Below the pieces are notes generated by a model. It searched no databases and was not told the DNA's origin. It saw only the letters and a program-made list of their open reading frames with translations. A program made the translations under genes and the position numbers. From the NCBI GenBank assembly GCA_038521775.1, contig JBCBKN010000162.1, positions 1 through 9,424 on the forward strand: a stretch of DNA of 9,424 nt, written 5' to 3'. Each line of letters begins with the position of its first letter. Position 1 is the stretch's first letter. Shown here one piece after another: positions 4,396 to 9,424 of this stretch. The DNA comes from J013 sp038521775. Lineage in GTDB: Bacteria > Pseudomonadota > Alphaproteobacteria > Rhodobacterales > Rhodobacteraceae.

Positions 4396-5913
4396 ATGGC
4401 TGACGGACCCGCTGACTCAGACCAACCTTTCCGGCCCGGCGGTGGCGGCGGGCCGACACCGGGCAATGGGCCGTCCGGCACCGCGCTGATGCCCATGCCC
4501 GCACCGGGAAATGTCGAGGCCGAACAGGCGCTTCTGGGAGCACTTCTCAACAGCAAGGAGGTCTTTGACGATGTCGAGGCCTTCCTGCAGCGCGACCATT
4601 TCTTCGACCCTGTGCATGGGCGCATCTTCGACACGATCGGCAGGCGGCTCGAACGGGGCACGCTTGCCAACCACACCGCCGTGGCAAACTACATGGCCGG
4701 CGATGCAGGGCTGGCCGAGCTGGGCGGGCCGGCCTATCTCGCCCGCCTGGCCACAGTGGCCGCCTCTGGCTACTCCGCCATCGACTATGCGCAAATCATC
4801 TATGAGCTGGCCATTCGCCGCGAGCTGATCGCGATCGGGTCCGAGGTCTCGACCCGCGCCGGCCAGGTCGAGCTGGAAGACCCGCCCGACAAGATCATCA
4901 CCGATGCCGAAACGAAGCTTTATGGCATTGCCGAGAAAGGCCGGCGCGAATCGAGCTTTCAGGAGTTCGGCTATGCGCTCAAGGACGCCATCGACGTTGC
5001 CTATGCCGCCTATCAGCGCGATGGCGGGCTGGCCGGGCTCTCCTCAGGGCTGATCGAACTCGACCGCAAGCTGGGCGGGCTGCACCCCTCGGATTTGCTG
5101 ATCATTGCAGCTCGCCCCTCCATGGGCAAAACCTCGCTCGCCACCAATATCGCCTTCTCGGTTGCCCGATCCCATCGTGTGGGCACCCTGCCCGATGGCG
5201 GTGAGGGCACGGTCAATGGCGGCGTGGTCGGCTTCTTTTCACTGGAGATGTCGGCCGAGCAGCTGGCCGCGCGCATCCTTTCGGAGCGGGCCGAGATCCC
5301 GTCCGAGAAAATCCGGCGGGGCGAGACCAGCGAGGTCGAGTTCCGCCGCCTGGTCGAGGTCTCCCAGGAGCTGCACCGTCTGCCGCTCCATATCGACGAC
5401 ACCCCCGCGCTTACGATCGCGCAGGTCGCGGCCCGGGCACGGCGGCTCAAACGCAGCGTCGGGCTGGATCTGCTCTTTGTCGATTACCTCCAGCTCTTGC
5501 GGCCCGCCCGCAGCCGGGCCAGCGACAGCCGCGTCAACGAGGTCTCCGAGATCACCCAGGGCCTCAAGGCCATCGCCAAGGATCTCGACATCCCCGTCGT
5601 GGCGCTCTCGCAATTGTCGCGACAGGTCGAATCGCGCGAGGACAAGCGCCCGCAACTCTCCGATCTGCGCGAATCCGGCTCGATCGAGCAGGACGCGGAT
5701 GTGGTGATGTTCATCTATCGCGAGGAATATTACCGCGAGCGCGAGAAGCCGTCCGACACCAACACCGAGGCCGTGATCAAGTGGCAGGAGGATATGGAGC
5801 GGGTGATGGGCAAGGCCGAAGTGGTGATCGGCAAGCAGCGTCATGGCCCCATCGGCACGGTCGAGCTCAGCTTTGACGGGCGCTTCACCCGGTTCGGCAA
5901 TCTGGCCCGCTGA
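4396..5913 (+). CDS. dnaB: Replicative DNA helicase DnaB
   Basis: Hexameric ATP-driven helicase that unwinds DNA at the replication fork. The 505-residue product has a Gly/Pro-rich N-terminal stretch (1-37), then the DnaB N-terminal helical domain beginning NVEAEQALLGALLNSKEV, and a RecA-like ATPase domain from about 205. Walker A is ARPSMGKTS at 239-247 (Lys245, Thr246), the catalytic Glu284 is in FFSLEMS, Walker B is LLFVDYLQL with Asp363, motif H3 is ALSQLSRQVE at 403-412, and the arginine finger region is KQRHGPIG at 480-487. All core motifs are intact, with no intein. Compared with the E. coli protein there are inserts near 261-276 and 449-469, which I recall as common in alphaproteobacteria. 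The start at 4396 has GGGAG 6 nt upstream; later Met32/Met34 lack that support. It follows rplI in the same direction, a widespread gene order. Confidence 0.97.
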   Translation: MADGPADSDQPFRPGGGGGPTPGNGPSGTALMPMPAPGNVEAEQALLGALLNSKEVFDDVEAFLQRDHFFDPVHGRIFDTIGRRLERGTLANHTAVANYMAGDAGLAELGGPAYLARLATVAASGYSAIDYAQIIYELAIRRELIAIGSEVSTRAGQVELEDPPDKIITDAETKLYGIAEKGRRESSFQEFGYALKDAIDVAYAAYQRDGGLAGLSSGLIELDRKLGGLHPSDLLIIAARPSMGKTSLATNIAFSVARSHRVGTLPDGGEGTVNGGVVGFFSLEMSAEQLAARILSERAEIPSEKIRRGETSEVEFRRLVEVSQELHRLPLHIDDTPALTIAQVAARARRLKRSVGLDLLFVDYLQLLRPARSRASDSRVNEVSEITQGLKAIAKDLDIPVVALSQLSRQVESREDKRPQLSDLRESGSIEQDADVVMFIYREEYYREREKPSDTNTEAVIKWQEDMERVMGKAEVVIGKQRHGPIGTVELSFDGRFTRFGNLAR

Positions 5914-5932
5914 GCCCAGGCCGCGGCACGCC

Positions 5933-5965
5933 CGGCAGGGGCCATCGCATTGACAGCCCCTGTCG
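5933..5965 (+). other. Inverted repeat after dnaB, enclosing the tRNA -35 box
   Basis: CGGCAGGGGC (5933-5942) pairs with GCCCCTGTCG (5956-5965), ten pairs including one G-T, around a 13-nt loop. The loop contains TTGACA, the -35 of the tRNA-Lys promoter. It lies 19 nt after the dnaB stop and could be the 3'-end hairpin of the dnaB mRNA, but no T run follows. Confidence 0.4.
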
Positions 5966-5978
5966 AAGCCGCTACCCA
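5950..5978 (+). promoter_or_regulatory. Candidate promoter for tRNA-Lys
   Basis: A perfect -35 TTGACA (5950-5955) is followed by a 17-nt spacer and TACCCA (5973-5978), a poor -10. Predicted initiation near 5985 leaves about 22 nt of 5' leader before the tRNA at 6007, to be removed by RNase P. A consensus -35 with a GC-rich -10 suits a stable-RNA promoter in a GC-rich alphaproteobacterium; this is inferred. Confidence 0.55.
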
Positions 5979-6006
5979 CCCCGCTCCTGTCGCGCACGCG
6001 GCAATC

Positions 6007-6081
6007 GGGCCGGTAGCTCAGCGGTAGAGCAGTTGACTCTTAATCAATTGGTCGTGGGTTCGATCCCCACCCGGCCCACCA
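6007..6081 (+). tRNA. tRNA-Lys (anticodon CTT), CCA encoded
   Basis: The cloverleaf is complete: acceptor stem GGGCCGG/CCGGCCC, D-stem GCTC/GAGC with the short loop AGCGGTA, anticodon stem GTTGA/TCAAT with loop CTCTTAA (anticodon CTT at 6039-6041, reading AAG), variable region TGGTC, and T-arm GTGGG/CCCAC with TTCGATC. The discriminator is A6078 and CCA follows at 6079-6081. The segment around the anticodon, GTTGACTCTTAATCAATTGG, is typical of bacterial tRNA-Lys(CTT). It stands alone between dnaB (same strand) and the convergent aldehyde dehydrogenase gene, with a consensus -35 upstream. No repeat of its 3' end was seen in the window, so there is no sign of a tRNA-integrated element. Confidence 0.97.
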
Positions 6082-6119
6082 AGATCCGACCCAAAGCATG
6101 CTCAGACCGCACGTCCCTT

Positions 6120-7595
6120 TCAGGCATTGAGGTCGATCCAAATGGTCTTGAGCTCGGTGTATTGCTCATGCGCATGCACGCCGTTGTCGCGCCCGCCAAA
6201 GCCTGAGGCCTTGAACCCGCCAAAGGGTGTGGAGATTTCACCCTCCGAATAGGTGTTCACACCCACGGTGCCGGCGCGCAGCTTGCGCGCATAGCGATGC
6301 GCCTTGGCGATGTCGCGGGTGTAGAGCGTCGCGGCAAGCCCGTATTGCGTGGCATTGGCCAGGGCGATGGCCTCCTCATCGGTCTCGGCCCGGGTGACCC
6401 CGACGACCGGGCCGAAGATCTCCTGTTGAAAGATGTCCATGCCCGATGTGACATCGGCAAAGACCGTGGGCTTGAAGGTCAAGCCGCCGGCCCCTTCCCC
6501 GCCGGTGGCCAGACGTGCGCCTTGGTCGATGCCCGTCTGCACCAGTCCCGTGACCTTGGCGTAATGCTCCTCGCTGATCAGCGGGCCGTTCTGCGTCTCG
6601 GGGTCGAGCTGGTCGCCGATGCGCCAGCCATCGGCCTGTTTGGCAAGCTCGGCCACCAGCGCGTCATAAACGTCCCGATGGGCGATGATCCGGCTGTTGG
6701 CGGTGCAATTCTCGCCCATGTTCCAGAAGATCGCATTGGCCTGAACCTCGGCAATGCGCGGGATATCGGTGGCATCCGACAGAAGCACGGCAGCAGATTT
6801 GCCGCCCATCTCCAGGCACACCTCCTTGAGGTTGCTTTGCGCGGCATATTCCAGAAACTTCCGGCCCACCTCGGTCGAGCCGGTGAAGGTGACCGCATCG
6901 ACATCCATATGCCGGCCCAGGGGCTCGCCGGCATCGGGGCCAAAACCCGTGACCACGTTCAAGACACCGTCCGGCACGCCCGCTTCCTTGGCCAGCTCTG
7001 CCAGGCGCAGGGCGGTCAGGCTGGTCTGCTCGGCGGGTTTGACCACCACCGAATTGCCGGTGGCCAGGGCTGGTCCGATCTTCCAGGCCATCATCATCAG
7101 CGGAAAATTCCAGGGCAGCACCGCGCCCACCACCCCGATGGGCTCGCGCACGATCATACCCACCGCGTCGGGTGCACTGGGCGCAAGCTGGTCATAAAGC
7201 TTGTCCTGCGCCTCGCCATGCCAGCGGATGCAGTTGGCCGATTCCGGAATGTCGATCTCAAGGCAATCGGCTATCGGCTTGCCCGCGTCGAGCGCCTCCA
7301 TGACCGACAGCTCCTCCAGATGCGCCATGACCAGATCCGCAAGCTTGCCCAGCACCGCCTTGCGCTCGGCCGGGTGAAGTGCCGACCAGACACCCGCCTC
7401 AAAGCTCTCGCGCGCCGCGCGCACTGCTGCATCGACATCCTCGGCACCGCAGGACGGAAGCTCGGCGATCAGCGATCCGTCGAACGGGTTGCGGGTTTCG
7501 AACGTGGCGCCGCTTCGCGCCGGAACATTGGACCCGCCAATGAACGCCCCGGTCGGCAGGCGCAGCTCTCGGGCAATCGAAGCATAGGCGTTCAT
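6120..7595 (-). CDS. puuC: NAD(P)-dependent aldehyde dehydrogenase, PuuC-like
   Basis: Oxidises an aldehyde to its acid; the best-fitting substrate is gamma-glutamyl-gamma-aminobutyraldehyde in putrescine breakdown. The 491 residues cover a full ALDH: PWNFP with Asn163 (oxyanion hole), cofactor-binding VVKPAEQT with Lys186, TFTGSTEVG at 236-244, catalytic base Glu262 in LEMGGK, nucleophile Cys297 in FWNMGENCTANSR, and EIFGPV at 392-397. All catalytic residues are present. The ATG at 7595 has AAGGAG about 7 nt upstream. It lies 38 nt downstream of the FAD oxidase gene in the same direction, and this pairing favours PuuC over a general betaine- or acetaldehyde-type dehydrogenase. Other omega-aminoaldehydes are possible substrates. 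It converges on tRNA-Lys with 38 nt between them and no obvious terminator. The ALDH class is certain, the symbol less so. Confidence 0.9.
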   Translation of the reverse strand: MNAYASIARELRLPTGAFIGGSNVPARSGATFETRNPFDGSLIAELPSCGAEDVDAAVRAARESFEAGVWSALHPAERKAVLGKLADLVMAHLEELSVMEALDAGKPIADCLEIDIPESANCIRWHGEAQDKLYDQLAPSAPDAVGMIVREPIGVVGAVLPWNFPLMMMAWKIGPALATGNSVVVKPAEQTSLTALRLAELAKEAGVPDGVLNVVTGFGPDAGEPLGRHMDVDAVTFTGSTEVGRKFLEYAAQSNLKEVCLEMGGKSAAVLLSDATDIPRIAEVQANAIFWNMGENCTANSRIIAHRDVYDALVAELAKQADGWRIGDQLDPETQNGPLISEEHYAKVTGLVQTGIDQGARLATGGEGAGGLTFKPTVFADVTSGMDIFQQEIFGPVVGVTRAETDEEAIALANATQYGLAATLYTRDIAKAHRYARKLRAGTVGVNTYSEGEISTPFGGFKASGFGGRDNGVHAHEQYTELKTIWIDLNA

Positions 7596-7633
7596 GAATG
7601 CGTCTCCTTGTCTGGGTTCGGGGGCCGCGCGCT

Positions 7634-8956
7634 CTAGAACCCAAGCCGGTCAAGCGCGCGGAAGACCGCAACGGTTGCGCCAAGGCCAAGGCGCCGGAAG
7701 CGATGAAACGGGATCGGGCGCGCCGGGGTGACGGGAAAATCCAGCGTCTCGATCGGGGCGCCGCCGCCCCAATCGGCCAGAACCGTGCCCATGGCCGTGG
7801 CCATTCCGACACCGCGGCCATTATAGCCCAGGGCGGCCATCACCCGCGGCGCGATCTGGTGCAGCCCGGGCGCCTGGTTGCGCGTGATCGCCACATCCCC
7901 GCCCCAGGCATGGGTCCAGTCCACGCCTTTGAGCTGCGGGTAGAGGCCAAGCGCCGCCTCGCGCAACGCCTGATGCCGTGCACGGACAGACGCGTCGCCC
8001 ATCGCCCCGCGCCCGCCCATCACAAAGCGCCCCGCGGCATCCTTGCGAAAGTAAAGCAGCAGCCGGCGCGTGTCGGAGGGCGAATGCCCCTGCGGCAGAA
8101 TGGTCGCGGCGAGATTGTCGCCCAAGGGCGCCGTGGCCACCTGCAGCGAGGTGACCGGAATGACCGTGTGCCCCAGAGGCGCCGCCAGACCGGCGGTATA
8201 GGCGTTGGTGCAGATCACCGCGCGCTTGGCCGTGACCGTGCGACCGGCCTCGGTGCGCACCGTCGCAACCTCCTCGGTCGAGCGCACCTCCGCCACGCGG
8301 CTGTTGCCATGAATGCGCGCACCCGCACGCTCAGCCGCATCGGCAAGGCCCAGCGCATAGTTCAGGGGGTGCAGATTGCCGCCGCGCCGGTCGATGAGCC
8401 CGCCGACATAGGCCCGGCAGCCCAAAAGCTCGGCCATGTCATCGGCCGAAAGCGGCTCGACCGCGTCGCCGCGCGCGCGCCATTGCCGGCCCGTCTCAGC
8501 GAGCACCGCCATATCCTTGGCCGTCGCCGCAGCACGGATCCAGCCGGTGCGGGCGGCATCGCAGCGGATGCCATGCTTTTCGATCAGCCCGAACACCAGA
8601 TCCCCCGCACCGCCCGACAGCGCGACCATGCGTCCGCCCAGATCGGCGCCATGCGCGGCGATCGTTTCTTCGGGCTTGGCCTTGAGGCCAGGATTGACCT
8701 GTCCGCCATTGCGGCCCGAGGCACCCCAGCCGGGTGTCTCTGCTTCCAGCAGGATCACCTTAACCCCGCGCTCGGCCAAATGCAGCGCCGCTGACAGGCC
8801 CGTGAAGCCGCCGCCGACCACCACCACATCGGCCTCGGCATCGGATGCGAGCGCGGGCCGTGCGGGCGACGGGTTGGCCGTCGCGGTCCAGAGGCTGTCC
8901 GACAGGACGTCGCGTTCGTTTGCAATGCGGGCGGCTGCGGTCATCGGCGCCGTCAT
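7634..8956 (-). CDS. puuB: FAD-dependent amine oxidoreductase, PuuB/DadA class
   Basis: Flavoprotein expected to oxidise a C-N bond, giving an aldehyde or keto product, ammonia and H2O2 (or reduced acceptor). The product is 440 residues, the usual length. After a 40-residue leader seen in PuuB-like enzymes comes the FAD Rossmann fold VVVVGGGFTGLSAALHL (44-60) with Glu71 at the end of the second strand. The motif GASGRNGGQVNPG at 78-90 is characteristic of gamma-glutamylputrescine oxidase-like DAO proteins. The C-terminal GYNGRGVGMATAMG at 377-390 closes the FAD site. No signal peptide or membrane segment is seen, so it is cytoplasmic. The ATG at 8956 forms an ATGA overlap with the stop of the upstream gene; Met5 (8944) is an alternative start. 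The next gene, 38 nt on, is a PuuC-like dehydrogenase, which supports putrescine catabolism. No puuA glutamylation gene is in view, so D-amino acids or other amines remain possible. Confidence 0.82.
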   Translation of the reverse strand: MTAPMTAAARIANERDVLSDSLWTATANPSPARPALASDAEADVVVVGGGFTGLSAALHLAERGVKVILLEAETPGWGASGRNGGQVNPGLKAKPEETIAAHGADLGGRMVALSGGAGDLVFGLIEKHGIRCDAARTGWIRAAATAKDMAVLAETGRQWRARGDAVEPLSADDMAELLGCRAYVGGLIDRRGGNLHPLNYALGLADAAERAGARIHGNSRVAEVRSTEEVATVRTEAGRTVTAKRAVICTNAYTAGLAAPLGHTVIPVTSLQVATAPLGDNLAATILPQGHSPSDTRRLLLYFRKDAAGRFVMGGRGAMGDASVRARHQALREAALGLYPQLKGVDWTHAWGGDVAITRNQAPGLHQIAPRVMAALGYNGRGVGMATAMGTVLADWGGGAPIETLDFPVTPARPIPFHRFRRLGLGATVAVFRALDRLGF

Positions 8957-9424
8957 GCGGCCTGAGAGGTGGCTACGGGGGTGGAGAGAAAGCTCAAAAG
9001 CGGCGCGGTGCTGTCGAGCGCGCCCTGGGTCTCGGCCTCAAGGAAGGCCAGGGCGACCACCTCATGCTCGGTCATGCGGTCGAGAAGCGGCCGGTCCGCC
9101 GCGGGAGCCAGCGCCGCCAGCGCTTCAAAGGCGCTGATATAGCCGGGATAGCTGGCGCGCATCTCGGCCAGCAGGGCCTCCCACCCCGGCGCGTCGGCCG
9201 CCGCCTCCCGCCCTGCAGCCGCAAGCGCACTCTCCGGCTGTGGGACCAGGCCATATTTCTCGATCAAGGGCCGGGTGATGGCCGCAGTGTGGCGTTCCAC
9301 CTCGGCCAGAAGGGTCATCTTTTCCTTCTGCTGGCGGTCAGAGAGCTGGTCTGCCAAGGCACGGAAATAGGCCTCGCCCTCGACCTCCTCCTCCCAATAC
9401 CGCAAAAGGGTGCTGAGATAGGCC
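8953..9424 (-). CDS. Small helical protein, possibly ferritin-like; 5' end beyond window
   Basis: Function not recognised with confidence. The frame is open from the window edge to a TGA at 8953-8955, giving at least 157 residues. A TTG at 9405 could start it, but the frame continues upstream as AYLSTLLRYWEEEVEGEAYF and no ribosome-binding site is evident there, so the gene probably begins outside the window. The sequence is almost all amphipathic helix, rich in Ala, Glu and Leu. The pattern of EEEVEGEAYFRALA, LLAEVERHTAAI, and MTEHEVVALAFLEAE resembles the Glu/His-bearing helices of ferritin-like or rubrerythrin-like four-helix bundles. A strict ExxH metal motif is absent (Glu lies at -4 and -2 from the first His), so diiron binding is unproven. 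No signal peptide or membrane helix is visible in this part. Its stop overlaps the start of the FAD oxidase gene (ATGA), implying coupled translation and a related role. Confidence 0.7.
   Translation of the reverse strand, partial: AYLSTLLRYWEEEVEGEAYFRALADQLSDRQQKEKMTLLAEVERHTAAITRPLIEKYGLVPQPESALAAAGREAAADAPGWEALLAEMRASYPGYISAFEALAALAPAADRPLLDRMTEHEVVALAFLEAETQGALDSTAPLLSFLSTPVATSQAA

Noticed and set aside
4396..5913. Intein or frameshift in dnaB, suggested by its 505-residue length
   Set aside because: All helicase motifs are in order and continuous. The inserts are short, and the length fits the alphaproteobacterial form with a Gly/Pro-rich N-terminus.
6095..6102. AGCATGCT palindrome between tRNA-Lys and the aldehyde dehydrogenase gene as a terminator
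   Set aside because: It has no loop and no T run, and 8-bp palindromes are frequent by chance.
6297..8794. Two long plus-strand frames (446 and 398 codons) opposite the aldehyde dehydrogenase and FAD oxidase genes
   Set aside because: They are antisense shadows of well-defined enzymes; their translations are rich in Arg, Gly and His and resemble no family.
9403..9405. TTG at 9405 as the start of the ferritin-like gene
   Set aside because: The frame stays open and protein-like to the window edge and no ribosome-binding site precedes the TTG, so the true start is probably outside.

Overview
This GC-rich window looks like a chromosomal core segment of an alphaproteobacterium, most likely Rhodobacterales. 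The grounds are the family-typical protein sequences (FabF, FabD, S6, L9, DnaB), the acidic extension on L9, the inserts in DnaB and the codon use. No transposase, phage gene, CRISPR array or toxin-antitoxin pair is visible. Most of the window is ordinary housekeeping DNA. The less ordinary parts are small structured elements between genes, a strongly repetitive tail on ribosomal protein S6, and an amine-catabolism operon with an unassigned helical protein.

Layout. Positions 1-2679 (minus strand) hold a type II fatty-acid synthesis cluster in the order fabD-fabG-acpP-fabF; fabF runs off the left edge. FabD loads malonate onto ACP, FabF condenses it with the growing acyl chain, FabG reduces the 3-keto product, and ACP carries the intermediates. 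fabD and fabG overlap by 8 nt. acpP has its own candidate promoter in the 186-nt gap upstream of it.

Positions 2680-2933 form a divergent regulatory gap. From it rpsF-rpsR-rplI (ribosomal proteins S6, S18, L9) are read on the plus strand with 13-14 nt spacings. A candidate promoter and a leader hairpin precede rpsF. rplI is followed by three copies of a 13-bp near-palindrome and then the replicative helicase gene dnaB (4396-5913). After dnaB comes tRNA-Lys(CTT), preceded by a perfect TTGACA -35 box.

Positions 6120-9424 (minus strand, convergent with the tRNA) form an operon read from the right edge: an incomplete gene for a small ferritin-like or otherwise helical protein, an FAD-dependent amine oxidase of the PuuB/DadA class (4-nt ATGA overlap), and a PuuC-like aldehyde dehydrogenase. 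Oxidase plus dehydrogenase would turn an amine into an aldehyde and then an acid, most plausibly in putrescine catabolism through gamma-glutamyl intermediates, though the substrate cannot be proven from sequence.

No gene-free stretch exceeds 300 bases; the largest is the 254-nt fabD/rpsF gap. No clearly new multi-gene system was found. The best leads are the rplI-dnaB repeat/hairpin element, the rpsF leader hairpin, the S6 Arg/Asp repeat tail, and the helical protein coupled to the oxidase.
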